Source: Brasilonema sennae CENA114
GTDB lineage: Bacteria > Cyanobacteriota > Cyanobacteriia > Cyanobacteriales > Nostocaceae
NCBI RefSeq assembly: GCF_006968745.1
Contig: NZ_CP030118.1
Location: forward strand, 3,980,674 to 4,044,673
Direction of reading: 5' to 3'
Length of the DNA: 64,000 nucleotides
Below are positions 33,442 through 42,461 of the stretch, in pieces; the first letter of the stretch is position 1, and every line of letters starts with the position of its first letter. The notes beneath the pieces were generated by a model. It was not told the DNA's origin. It did not search any database and worked only from the letters and a program-made list of their open reading frames with translations. A program made the translations under genes and the position numbers.

Positions 33442-33546
33442 TTAGAAAAGATTCATGATAGTGATGACACCAGCGCTGGTGAGCATGACCAAAGCTCCCA
33501 TAACTAAAGACTGGCTCAGTTGGTTTGGAGTTTTGGAACCGTTCAT
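33442..33546 (-). CDS. 34-residue single-span membrane peptide
   Basis: On the minus strand, ATG at 33546 follows AAGGGATTATACAC and runs 34 codons to TAA (33442-33444). The peptide has a polar N-terminus (MNGSKTPNQLSQS) and one hydrophobic helix (LVMGALVMLTSAGVITIM), like small photosystem or NDH subunits. I cannot assign a family. It lies upstream of mutY on the same strand, 55 bp away. Confidence 0.45.
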   Translation of the reverse strand: MNGSKTPNQLSQSLVMGALVMLTSAGVITIMNLF

Positions 33547-34037
33547 GTGTATAATCCCTTATTTTTAAAGATTTCATTAAGAGTAACAGTTTTACTCTCA
33601 TATATGAAGAAAAACATAGTAAAACTTAAAAAACCTTAACCTAGGTTAACAAATGCAGTAGTTCTTACTTAACTCAAGATAAAGACTTCTGCAAAACTGT
33701 CTCACATGTAAAGTTTTGTGTATATTCTTGTAAATAACCTGTTACACATATCACCTCCCCAGTTTTCCTGTATTCTCGTTCCCAGGCTGCAGCCTGGGAA
33801 TGCAATGCGCTTAGGCTCTGCCTGCAGTGACTCAAGAGGCAGAGCCTCCGTTGCTGCATTCCTTGCCAGAGACAAGGAACGAGACATACGAGACATATTT
33901 TGAGTTACTTAGACCCGTCGCCTCTTGGCAAAGGTTACCGAATATGGTACTTACTTAATTCCGACCGATATATGTGCCTTTGTGGTGTAAAATTGATATA
34001 ACTAAGCAAAAAAACTCATTGGACTAAAGAAGAATTT
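33547..34037. repeat. intergenic region with a palindromic repeat
   Basis: About 33770-33893 contains CGTTCCCAGGCTGCAGCCTG (33778-33797), AGGCTCTGCCTGCAGTG and AGGCAGAGCCTCCG, then CCTTGCCAGAGACAAGG. The same units occur at 462-515. The stretch before cysH is AT-rich and should hold its promoter. No other gene is seen. Confidence 0.55.
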
Positions 34038-34763
34038 ATGACTGTTTCACCAGCGACTACATCCCAAACCGCCGCTTTTGACCTAGACCAACTCAATCAA
34101 AAATTTGAAACCGCTCATCCGAGAGATATACTGGCGTGGTCTGCGGAAAATATTTCAACTGGACTCGTGCAAACCAGCGCCTTTAACGTAGATGACATTA
34201 TCATTACGCATATCCTCTACGTTGCTCTCAAACACCCAGTCCCAGTTATATTCCTCGACACGCTGTACCACTTCCCCCAAACTCTAGAACTGGTTGCTAA
34301 ACTCAAAGACACTTACAATTTGGATCTCAAAGTTTACAAAACCCCAGATGTAGACACTCGCGAAGCCTTTGCTGCAAAATATGGCGAAGCACTTTGGGAT
34401 ACAGATATTGCTAAATTCCACGAAGTCACCAAAATCGAACCATTGCAACGAGGTATAGCGGAACTCAATACCGTCGCTTGGATTACCGGACGTCGTCGCG
34501 ACCAAGCTGTCACCCGTGCTAATATGCCCGTATTTGAACTTGACAGCAACAACCGTATCAAAATCAATCCTTTAGCGAACTGGACACGCAAACAAAGCTG
34601 GGAATATGTCGCTGAACACGGCGTCATCTATAACCCCCTACATGACCAAGGTTATCCCAGTATTGGCGATGAACCTATCACAACCAAAGTAGGTGAAGGC
34701 GAAGATGAACGCGCTGGACGTTGGCGGGGTACTGGTAAGACTGAGTGTGGTATTCATATTTAA
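34038..34763 (+). CDS. cysH: phosphoadenosine phosphosulfate (PAPS) reductase
   Basis: The enzyme reduces PAPS to sulfite with thioredoxin in assimilatory sulfate reduction. The 241-residue protein has the adenylyl-binding core (SAFNVDDIIITHIL, VIFLDTLYHFPQT), WITGRRRDQAVTRANMPVFE, and the C-terminal ECGIH motif with catalytic Cys237. The two CC pairs of iron-sulfur APS reductases are absent, so it is the PAPS type and carries no Fe-S cluster. It stands alone on the plus strand. The start follows AAGAAGAATTT. Confidence 0.95.
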   Translation: MTVSPATTSQTAAFDLDQLNQKFETAHPRDILAWSAENISTGLVQTSAFNVDDIIITHILYVALKHPVPVIFLDTLYHFPQTLELVAKLKDTYNLDLKVYKTPDVDTREAFAAKYGEALWDTDIAKFHEVTKIEPLQRGIAELNTVAWITGRRRDQAVTRANMPVFELDSNNRIKINPLANWTRKQSWEYVAEHGVIYNPLHDQGYPSIGDEPITTKVGEGEDERAGRWRGTGKTECGIHI

Positions 34764-34970
34764 CAAGATCGGAAGATGAGGTGATGGGGAAAAGAAGAAT
34801 TTCCCCTAACTCTCTCTTTCTCTTCCTCTGCTTACTCTGTCTTGAAAAGTTTGCTACGGAGGGAAACCAACGCCAGATACCTAGGTCGGGAGACCCTCAT
34901 CAAGTACTGGCTCCTGCTTACAACTTTTCGCTGCGCCTCTGCGGTTCGATAAAAGAATTTCTCAGGAAGT
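34764..34970. repeat. intergenic region with one dispersed repeat
   Basis: The unit CGCCAGATACCTAGGTCGGG with GAGACCCTCATCAAGTACTG occupies 34871-34914 and matches 9174-9217. Nothing else is recognised. Confidence 0.55.
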
Positions 34971-35113
34971 TTAACGAGTATTTTGGTTAAAAAGCTGTTC
35001 CAAAGCTGCTAATTCAGCTTTTGTTGCTGCATCGATTGGTGGTAAGGGTCGTTGCATGATTGAATAGAGGCATTGAACGTCTGTTTGACTTTTATCTGTC
35101 CACGATTCAATAA
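34971..35113 (-). pseudogene. possible 3' remnant of an unidentified gene
   Basis: On the minus strand a frame reads NLIESWTDKSQTDVQCLYSI, then MQRPLPPIDAATKAELAALE and a stop at 34971-34973. It has protein-like composition but no proper start, and it runs into the 3' end of the HEAT gene in another frame. I do not recognise the family. Confidence 0.3.
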
Positions 35114-35115
35114 GA

Positions 35116-36002
35116 TTAATGTTTGGGTTGACAGCTAGTTATCGCCTCTTCCAATAACTCACTATCCACATCCCACCATTTTTGTAACTCAATCAAAACT
35201 GGATAAAGTCTTGCATCTTCTATTTCTTTTGCTGCTTCAACAGGTAATGTACCCACGCAGCCACAGGAGAGTTCTGCTATTAATGGATTAATGACTCTCT
35301 CATCTTTTCTAATCGCTAAACCCAACAATGCTTCTCCACGGATTTCAGATGTGGTGTCTTCTTCTCCTATCTCCAGAATCATACGTTGAAATAAAGTATC
35401 TCGAATGGCTTGCGTATCAGTTTCTATTAGAGAACCCAAACCAAAAGTTGCCCAGTTCCTGATACCTTCATCCTCGTCACAAGATAAATCAATCACTGCC
35501 TGAATTGCCAATTCATCTTCTTGACACAGCAAGCCAAAAACAACGCCCATACGGACATTTACATCTCTGTGGCTTTTTAACTTGACCAATGGTACAACGC
35601 CTCTCGAATCCCCTAAATGTCCGAAAGCATATCCAATAGAAGAAAGAACATTAGGGTTTTCTTCACTCTGACATAAATTTAAAAGAATTTCCCCACATTC
35701 TTTTGGATAACTTCTTTCTGGTATTCCTAAATATCCTAATATATCAACTCCTAAACTTCTTTCTTCTGGATTTTGACTTTCACACAATCGTGATGCCGCT
35801 TCAAATTCTTCATAGCTACCACGCGATGGCACAGAGTGCCCGCCTGAGCGCAAAGCGCACGCTCCGCGAACGGCGATCGCAAAATCCACACTAAATCCCA
35901 ATAAGTCTCATCATCTTCTTCAGTTAGTGCTAATTTGACTAACTCTTTTGTACTTCTTGGGTCATTTTTTAAGTTTTCAAAATAATTATTATTTGCGTTC
36001 AT
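35116..36002 (-). pseudogene. HEAT-repeat protein gene disrupted by a dispersed repeat
   Basis: The N-terminal part (MNANNNYFENLKNDPRSTKE to YWDLVWIL) and the C-terminal part (GSYEEFEAASRLCESQNPEE onward, with HEAT-type helices ILGYLGIPE, IGYAFGHLGDSRGVVPLVKL, IRNWATFGLGSLIETD) are in different frames. Between them (~35825-35878) lies a GC-rich unit with GCGCAAAGCGCACGCTCCGC and GGCGATCGC, a member of the repeat family. Its length is not a multiple of three, so the reading frame is lost. The 3' part could still be expressed from an internal start as ~260 residues. HEAT proteins of this size act as scaffolds or interaction modules. Confidence 0.75.
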
Positions 36003-36146
36003 ATCAGATTTTCTTCCCCTAGATATCACCAGTACTTATCGGCTTAAAGGTAAACTGTTCGGTAAGCGTTCTAATTTAATAGACAGACTAATCGTCATTT
36101 TTCAATAATAAAGCATTAGACAAATCACCAATCACGAAGGACAACT

Positions 36147-37400
36147 ATGATTAAAATCCTCCACCTCTCCGACATCCACATGGGAAGCGGATTCTCCCAC
36201 GGACGAATTCATCCTGAAACAGGATTGAATACACGCTTGGAAGATTTTGTCAATACTTTGTCTCGATGTATTGACCGAGCGTTAGCAGAACCAGTGGATT
36301 TGGTTGTATTTGGTGGTGATGCTTTCCCCGATGCGACACCAGCACCCTATGTACAAGAAGCCTTTGCTGGTCAGTTTCGACGCCTAGTCGATGCAAACAT
36401 CCCCACAGTCCTGTTGGTGGGAAACCACGACCAACACACCCAAGGACAGGGTGGAGCCAGTCTATGTATTTACCGTGCTTTAGGAGTCCCAGGAGTTGTC
36501 GTAGGTGATACCTTAAAAACTCATCGCATTCAAACCCTTAATGGAAGCGTGCAGGTTATCACTCTGCCTTGGCTAACCCGTTCTACACTCATGACTCGCC
36601 AGGAAACAGAAGGTGCATCTCTGGCCCAAGTCAACCAACTGCTGACTGAACGTCTGCGGGTTGTTCTAGAAGGAGAAATTCGCCGACTTGACCCCAATGT
36701 GCCAACTGTTCTTTTGGGTCACTTGATGATGGATAATGCAAATTTGGGAGCTGAGCGTTTTTTAGCAGTTGGTAAAGGCTTTACACTTCCCCTATCTTTG
36801 CTGACGCGACCTTGTTTTGACTATGTAGCCCTAGGACACGTCCATCGCCATCAAAACCTGAATAAATCTAATAACCCTCCCGTGATTTATCCAGGGAGTA
36901 TTGAGCGTGTGGATTTTAGCGAAGAAAAGGAGGACAAGGGCTACGTTATGGTAGAATTGGAGAAAGGTCACGTTGAATGGGAATTTTGTCCTTTACCAGT
37001 TCGGGCTTTCCACACAATTGAGGTAGATCTTTCCAAAGCTGAAGATCCACAGGTGGTGATCATGAAAGCTTTAGCCAAGCGTGATATCCAAGATGCTGTT
37101 GTGCGGCTTATTTACAAACTTCGCTCTGAGCAATTAGATTTGATAGATAGCGCCTCGCTGCATACTGCTTTAACTCCTGCGCATACCTACACCATTCAAC
37201 CAGAATTGGTTAGTCAGTTAGCTCGACCCCGTGTTCCGGAATTAAGCGCGAGTAATAGCATCGACCCGATAGAAGCCCTAAGAACTTACTTGAATAACCG
37301 CGAAGACCTCAAGGATATAGCCGCATCAATGCTGGAAGCTGCACACAATTTGCTAGCAGATGATGTGGAAGTCTGGCTAGAATCAGCTACCCAGGAATAA
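36147..37400 (+). CDS. sbcD: SbcD/Mre11-like metallophosphoesterase
   Basis: This 417-residue protein is a predicted DNA exonuclease subunit acting in double-strand break and hairpin processing. Metal-ligand motifs of the calcineurin fold are present: LSDIHMG (Asp9, His11), VVFGGDAFPD, VGNHDQH, LLGHLMMDN and ALGHVHRHQ. The C-terminal third (~285-417) is the capping region. No sbcC ATPase gene adjoins. The ATG follows GAAGGACAACT. Confidence 0.9.
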   Translation: MIKILHLSDIHMGSGFSHGRIHPETGLNTRLEDFVNTLSRCIDRALAEPVDLVVFGGDAFPDATPAPYVQEAFAGQFRRLVDANIPTVLLVGNHDQHTQGQGGASLCIYRALGVPGVVVGDTLKTHRIQTLNGSVQVITLPWLTRSTLMTRQETEGASLAQVNQLLTERLRVVLEGEIRRLDPNVPTVLLGHLMMDNANLGAERFLAVGKGFTLPLSLLTRPCFDYVALGHVHRHQNLNKSNNPPVIYPGSIERVDFSEEKEDKGYVMVELEKGHVEWEFCPLPVRAFHTIEVDLSKAEDPQVVIMKALAKRDIQDAVVRLIYKLRSEQLDLIDSASLHTALTPAHTYTIQPELVSQLARPRVPELSASNSIDPIEALRTYLNNREDLKDIAASMLEAAHNLLADDVEVWLESATQE

Positions 37401-37570
37401 GGTATGAAAAATTACTTACGTATCGAACTAGAGAAGCTCTGCTACATCTCCTGTAAAATTTAAGTTCAATTGGTGATTAATCTGGCAAAATTGCAATATT
37501 CTAAACTTTGTGGTTAATTTTTCTTTCCACAGAGTGAGGATAAAAAATATAGTTGTCAGGTGGACTTTCT

Positions 37571-39406
37571 ATGTCCCTCTACCCACAGATTAAACAATTT
37601 TTACTCGGTAAAACGTTACCGACAAGTGCTCATGCTGAAGAGCGATTGAGTAACGCTGCTGCTCTTGCAGTGCTTTCATCGGATGCTCTGTCTTCGGTTG
37701 CTTACGCTACAGAGGAGATTCTGCTGGTTTTAGTAGCAGCGGGGAGTAGCGCTCTTGGTTTGTCTCTGCCTATTGCTATAGCAATTATCATCCTACTAGC
37801 AATAGTTGTGCTTTCTTATCGACAAACCATTCGAGCTTATCCCAAAGGCGGTGGCTCCTACATTGTTGCCAGAGAAAACCTTGGTATATACCCAGGACTG
37901 GTGGCAGGGGGTTCTCTGATGATTGACTATATTTTGACAGTCACCGTCAGTATATCTGCGGGTACTGCAGCCCTCACCTCAGCATTTCCAGTCCTGGAAC
38001 CCTTTACAGTCAGCCTTTGCTTGATTTTTATTTTCCTATTGACGCTGGCAAATCTTCGAGGTGTAAAGGAATCAGGTAGGATATTTATGATTCCTACTTA
38101 TGCCTTTATTGTCAGCATTTTTGTGTTGATTGCCCTTGGGTTATTTCAACAAGCGACTGGGCTAGTACCGACACAATATCCCGATATACCTGTCAAAGAA
38201 GGACTCAGTTTGTTTTTCATTTTGAGGGCTTTTTCTGCTGGATGTACGGCGCTGACGGGAGTTGAAGCAATATCCGATGGTGTCTTAGCTTTTAAGGAAC
38301 CAGAGTGGAAAAATGCTTGCCTCACATTGCTTTACTTGGGCGTTATTCTGGGTTTTATGTTTGTAGGAATTACCTATGTAGCCAACGCATACCATGTTGT
38401 TCCGGAAGAGGGACAAACTGTGGTTTCTCAGTTGGGTAGGGTTATTCTCGGAACAGGACCACTTTATATCTTTGTCCAAGTTGTTACACTGCTAGTCCTG
38501 CTTTTAGCTGCAAATACCAGCTATGCAGATTTTCCCAGACTTTGTTACTTTTTGGCACGAGATGGATTTTTACCGCGACAATTGTCACTGTTGGGCGATC
38601 GCCTAGTCTACTCTAACGGCATCATCCTTCTCAGTGTCTGTGCAGCCATCTTGGTCATCATCTTCAAAGGAAACGTCAATGCTGTTATTCCCTTGTATGC
38701 AGTAGGCGTATTTACTTCCTTTACTTTATCTCAAGCTGGGATGGTACGCCGCTGGTTCCATGAACGCACACCAGGTTGGCTTCCAAGCGCTTTGATGAAT
38801 GGTTTGGGAGCTATTGCGACAGCTGTGGTTCTAGGAGTCATTATATCAACTAAGTTCATGGGCGGGGCTTGGTTAGTCGTCGTAGCAATTCCTGTGCTTG
38901 TCAGCATCTTTTTAGCCATTCACCGTCACTATCAATACGTAACAGAACGTCTTAGTATTCAGGGATTACCCCCGAGAGGTTATATCCCCAGACCAAAACC
39001 AGAAGTTGTCACCCACCCTGCTGTGGTTGTGGTAGGACAACTGAATCGAGGAACAGTAGAGGCTTTGGACTACGCACGCACGATTGCTGATGAAATTGTT
39101 GCAATTCACGTAGATCTTGGTTCTACAGAAGGAGATAAACTGCAAGAAGAATGGCGACAATTGGAGGCAGACATTCCTTTGGTCATTATCGAATCACCCT
39201 ACCGTTCTGTGATATCTCCTATTGTCGAATTTGTTGGTGAGTTTGAAGACCGTTATCAGGACACTTACACAACTGTAATTATTCCTGCGTTTGTAACTCG
39301 TAATTGGTGGGAAGGTCTTTTGCATAATCAAACAACTTTGTTTTTGAAAAATGCTTTACGTGCTCAAAAGAGTCGAGTTGTCACAACTGTCAGGTATTAC
39401 TTGTAA
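37571..39406 (+). CDS. KimA-like APC-superfamily transporter
   Basis: The 611-residue protein resembles the proton-coupled potassium importer KimA (YdaO): an N-terminal cytoplasmic segment with ERLSNAAALAVLSSDALSSV, then about 12 membrane helices, and a C-terminal universal-stress-like soluble domain from ~residue 475 (VVVVGQLNRGTVEALDYART, IVAIHVDLG). ATG at 37571 is preferred over one 18 bp upstream, because MSLYPQIKQFLLGK begins the family-like part. No c-di-AMP riboswitch was recognised in the 170-bp leader. Potassium as substrate is an inference from the family; it could transport an amino acid. Confidence 0.85.
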   Translation: MSLYPQIKQFLLGKTLPTSAHAEERLSNAAALAVLSSDALSSVAYATEEILLVLVAAGSSALGLSLPIAIAIIILLAIVVLSYRQTIRAYPKGGGSYIVARENLGIYPGLVAGGSLMIDYILTVTVSISAGTAALTSAFPVLEPFTVSLCLIFIFLLTLANLRGVKESGRIFMIPTYAFIVSIFVLIALGLFQQATGLVPTQYPDIPVKEGLSLFFILRAFSAGCTALTGVEAISDGVLAFKEPEWKNACLTLLYLGVILGFMFVGITYVANAYHVVPEEGQTVVSQLGRVILGTGPLYIFVQVVTLLVLLLAANTSYADFPRLCYFLARDGFLPRQLSLLGDRLVYSNGIILLSVCAAILVIIFKGNVNAVIPLYAVGVFTSFTLSQAGMVRRWFHERTPGWLPSALMNGLGAIATAVVLGVIISTKFMGGAWLVVVAIPVLVSIFLAIHRHYQYVTERLSIQGLPPRGYIPRPKPEVVTHPAVVVVGQLNRGTVEALDYARTIADEIVAIHVDLGSTEGDKLQEEWRQLEADIPLVIIESPYRSVISPIVEFVGEFEDRYQDTYTTVIIPAFVTRNWWEGLLHNQTTLFLKNALRAQKSRVVTTVRYYL

Positions 39407-40031
39407 TACTTGTTGACATCCTCCCACGGCTGCCCAAATATCGCACTGCGTGCTCATTTGGACAAAAAGCCGTGGGATTCCAAGACTTGCGCCTTAGATT
39501 TTCTGGTTCCACGAGTCGGCTTACCTGAAGGAGTTCCCTCACTCAGACATACGAGTCATTTTGTCAATGATTTTAATCGCATCATTCGTCTGGCGCATCC
39601 TCTTCCTCCTCTACATAGGTCTGAACTTCTGGGTTTTCTTCAAATAAACGCTTTCGTCTTCTCGCCCGTTCAATAGAAGTAAACAAAGGGCGCTTAGGAG
39701 ACATATCGCCGCCACGGGCAATCAGCGAGTGTGCGATACCACATGCGATCAGCTTCCGGCTTATCGCCTTAACCGAGTTCACCCTAACTCGGTCGATCTT
39801 GCCGTTGAAATCCACAACACGCCAGCAGATCCATCAAAATGCCCCACATTAAGGGTGCTAATCTCGTGCGCCGATCCTTTCTTTGCTGCACGCTGCATCG
39901 GCGCAAAGAAAGCCCATCTTCCTTAAACTTAAAGAATTAATGAGAGATTCTTTCATTAATTTTGATTTTAGTGTAAGCTTTTTTCTACAGTTGTTAAAGA
40001 AAATTCTCAACAAACTTCAGACAGGCGTAAA
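39407..40031. mobile_element. decayed region with an IS200/IS605-like end hairpin
   Basis: CCCACGGCT (39423-39431) and AGCCGTGGG (39468-39476) form a stem enclosing two smaller ones (CCAAAT/ATTTGG and GCAC/GTGC). This resembles the right end of IS200/IS605 elements, where the TnpB guide RNA also ends. A weak minus-strand frame of 77 codons (39582-39815) has no recognisable TnpB motif. TCGGCTT, CGAGTTCACCCTAACTCGG and GCGCAAAGAAAG-type dyads follow. No intact transposase is present. Confidence 0.4.
39935..39961. promoter_or_regulatory. candidate iron box upstream of the CP43-like fragment
   Basis: AATTAATGA (39935-39943) and TCATTAATT (39953-39961) are perfect 9-bp inverted arms about a 9-nt spacer, 71 bp before the ATG at 40032. 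FurA boxes of cyanobacteria are AT-rich dyads of this look, and isi genes are Fur targets. The spacing differs from the classical 9-1-9 box. Confidence 0.35.
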
Positions 40032-40238
40032 ATGACAACTTCTACACATCCGTTGTCGGTGCAGCAAGACTTGACCAACTCACCTTGGTGGGCTGGTAAC
40101 TTTCGTCTCACCAATCTATTAGGTAAATTACTGGGCGCTCATGTTGTCCATGCTGGATTGATTTTGTTATGGGCTGGGGAAATAACGCTGTTTGAGGTGT
40201 CCCGCTTCAATCCTCATCAGCCAATGTATGAGCAATAG
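40032..40238 (+). CDS. truncated CP43/IsiA-like chlorophyll-binding protein
   Basis: The 68-residue product matches the N-terminus of the CP43 antenna family (PsbC, IsiA, Pcb): SPWWAGNFRLTNLLGKLLGA, HVVHAGLILLWAGEITLFEV and RFNPHQPMYEQ, then TAG. Full-length members have 330-460 residues and six helices; only the first helix, with its potential chlorophyll-binding His, remains. The sequence after the stop shows no continuation. It is followed 92 bp later by an alpha/beta hydrolase gene on the same strand, a neighbour known from isi operons. It could be a dead relic or a one-helix protein of new function. Confidence 0.75.
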   Translation: MTTSTHPLSVQQDLTNSPWWAGNFRLTNLLGKLLGAHVVHAGLILLWAGEITLFEVSRFNPHQPMYEQ

Positions 40239-40330
40239 CTCACAGTTAACTGCTAACTTCTTTTATTACTGTTAGCGATTCATAAGCTTGACGAGAAATT
40301 GACAACTCTAATTACTTACAGGATAAATAA

Positions 40331-41062
40331 ATGTCTAAACAACCAGAAGCCATTTGGTTGAACACAAGCCCTAGTTTGTTATGCTTTGCTCAACCATTGT
40401 TGCGTGAACTGTCACGTTCTGTAACTATTGCCCAGTGGGAATATACACAAACTAAGGATGAACCTAGTTCCTTAGATGTTGCAATACTCCTGCTGGATGA
40501 ATATCTTCAATCAATCAAGCAACCTGTGCATCTGATTGGTCACAGCACCGGAGGATTACTCGGGCTACTATATACACGTCGGTATCCAGAAAAAGTTAAA
40601 TCTTTAACCCTATTAGCTGTGGGTGCTGATGCAGCAGTTGACTGGCAAGCTCATTACTATAGCCATCGCCCATCCTTGACTCGGGAAAAAATTCTCAATG
40701 CAATGGTGTATAACTTATTTGGCTATCAGACTGAACCCGCACTCAAGCGTCTAGAGAAGATTTTGGAACAAGACTTAGATTGCTCGCTCTCACCTCACTC
40801 CCTGTTTAAACGACAAAGCGTGCTTCCCTGTCCAGTCCCTGCGCCTTTAATGGTTTGTGGTAGCACTAACGATATCATTGTAGAACCCGACGCCCTGGAA
40901 GGATGGCGACCGTTTTTGATGGAGGGCGATCGCTATTGGGAATGTCAAAAAGGACGGCATTTCTTTCACTTCTTCCAGCCGACTCTTGTAGCAGAACAGA
41001 TTCTCGACTTCTGGCAATCTCTATACCAAATCTCTAAAAAACCACTACAGATCAGAAAATAA
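40331..41062 (+). CDS. alpha/beta hydrolase (possible IsiC-like)
   Basis: The 243-residue protein has an alpha/beta-hydrolase fold: the nucleophile elbow GHSTGG (Ser in LIGHSTGGLLGLL, ~residue 74), an acid strand MVCGSTNDIIVEPDAL, and His near the C-terminus (RHFFHFFQP). Substrate unknown. In other cyanobacteria a hydrolase gene of this type accompanies isiA/isiB under iron limitation, and here it follows the truncated CP43-like gene, so it is probably the surviving part of an isi/pcb operon. A hairpin terminator at 41146-41179 closes the unit. Confidence 0.8.
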   Translation: MSKQPEAIWLNTSPSLLCFAQPLLRELSRSVTIAQWEYTQTKDEPSSLDVAILLLDEYLQSIKQPVHLIGHSTGGLLGLLYTRRYPEKVKSLTLLAVGADAAVDWQAHYYSHRPSLTREKILNAMVYNLFGYQTEPALKRLEKILEQDLDCSLSPHSLFKRQSVLPCPVPAPLMVCGSTNDIIVEPDALEGWRPFLMEGDRYWECQKGRHFFHFFQPTLVAEQILDFWQSLYQISKKPLQIRK

Positions 41063-41145
41063 CTCTAGGGGTGTCCATAAAGACGCTCACATTGCACCAA
41101 AGTTATCCCGTAGCCAAGCGATCCGCAGTTTGCGCGATTGGGCAA

Positions 41146-41179
41146 AACCCTAAGTTCAGCCACAAGGGAACTTAGGGTT
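41146..41179 (+). terminator. rho-independent-type terminator
   Basis: AACCCTAAGTTC (41146-41157) pairs perfectly with GAACTTAGGGTT (41168-41179) and is followed by GTTTATT, 84 bp after the hydrolase stop. Confidence 0.7.
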
Positions 41180-41350
41180 GTTTATTAAGAATTGTCTCTT
41201 TTTTTGGTATTGACATAATACACTCCTTGCCGCCATTTGCATAGATATTTTTAATCGCTCATATCTATTAAAATGAGCAGTTTCTGCAAAGCTTGTAATT
41301 TAAGGTAGGAAATATTCATTGTTGGTGAAAATTTCAGTCGGACATCGTGT

Positions 41351-42160
41351 ATGAGAATTACATACCAAAATCAGCAAAAACAAACTGCCCTAATTACAGG
41401 GGCAGCTAGTGGTATTGGTTACGAATTAGCACACCTTTTTGCCCGTGATAGTTACAATCTTGTCTTAGTAGATAAAAATGGACAAAAACTCTCTGAAATA
41501 GCGGAAGAATTTCCAAAAAAGTTCGGCATTTATGTGATCAAGATTGTAAAAGATTTATCTATTTCAACCGCCCCAGAAGAAATTTTTACAGACTTGCAAC
41601 AAGCATCGATAAAGGTTGATGTGCTGGTGAACAATGCTGGATTTGGGACTTATGGCTTATTTAACGAAACCAACCTCACTGCTGAGATGGAAATGTTACA
41701 GGTCAATTTGGTATCTCTAACTCATTTAACGAAATTATTCTTAAAGGATATGGTCAATCAAGGCAACGGAAAAATATTAAATGTTGCCTCCACCGCTGCA
41801 TTTCAACCAGGACCTTTAATGGCGGTTTATTCCGCTACTAAAACTTATATTTTATTCTTTTCAGAAGCGCTAGCTAATGAGTTAAAAGATACAGGTGTCA
41901 CTGTAACAGTCCTTTGTCCAGGACCAACAGAATCAGATTTTCATAAAATAACTGGGATGGCTGACTCTGAACTGCTCAAAAACAAGAAGATGATGAGTGC
42001 AGAAAGTGTAGCCAAAATTGGCTATGCTGGTTTATTCGCGAGCACAGCTGTTGTTATTCCGGGTGTAAAAAATAAGATCCTCGCTGAATTAGTAAGATTT
42101 ACTCCCAGAAAGCTAGTGGCAGAAGTAGTAAGAAGTATCCATGAGGGAAAAATAAAGTGA
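41351..42160 (+). CDS. short-chain dehydrogenase/reductase
   Basis: This is a 269-residue classical SDR. The nucleotide-binding TGAASGIG is at residues 16-23, NNAG at 94-97, and the catalytic triad at Ser147, Tyr160 and Lys164 (YSATK). An Asp in strand 2 (LVLVDKNG) suggests NAD(H) preference, though this is weak evidence. C-terminal VIPGVKNKILAELVRFTPRK is common in membrane-associated SDRs acting on lipids. It is monocistronic, with a terminator at 42233-42261. Substrate unknown. Confidence 0.9.
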   Translation: MRITYQNQQKQTALITGAASGIGYELAHLFARDSYNLVLVDKNGQKLSEIAEEFPKKFGIYVIKIVKDLSISTAPEEIFTDLQQASIKVDVLVNNAGFGTYGLFNETNLTAEMEMLQVNLVSLTHLTKLFLKDMVNQGNGKILNVASTAAFQPGPLMAVYSATKTYILFFSEALANELKDTGVTVTVLCPGPTESDFHKITGMADSELLKNKKMMSAESVAKIGYAGLFASTAVVIPGVKNKILAELVRFTPRKLVAEVVRSIHEGKIK

Positions 42161-42232
42161 TTTAATTTAAATCTTATTTTTCTTCAAAACATATTTGTGA
42201 TACTCTAGCAGTCCTAAATCATTTCTAACAAA

Positions 42233-42261
42233 ATTCCCGACTTATAAAAGAAGTCGGGAAT
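42233..42261 (+). terminator. rho-independent-type terminator after the SDR gene
   Basis: ATTCCCGACTT (42233-42243) pairs perfectly with AAGTCGGGAAT (42251-42261); the loop is 7 nt. Confidence 0.7.
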
Positions 42262-42461
42262 CTGAGCCTGCGCGACTTATGCGCAAAGCGCAGGCACTTT
42301 CACACAAATCAAATAGGATTGCTATATGCGGCAAAATTAAAATCTACGTTGATATTAAAAGGATGCTCCCGCTGAAAACTTTGGAGAAACAGGGACACGA
42401 TACTCCGTAGTTGCCTAAGTACAGGTAAAGTGTAGGTAGTTCAAATTCCTCATCTCTAATA

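Noticed and set aside
37401..37570. c-di-AMP (ydaO) riboswitch upstream of the KimA-like gene
   Set aside because: The 170-bp AT-rich leader shows none of the conserved ydaO-type blocks by eye.
39582..39815. 77-codon minus-strand frame as a TnpB fragment
   Set aside because: No zinc-ribbon Cys pairs or RuvC-type acidic motifs are visible, so only the nearby hairpin is reported, with low confidence.
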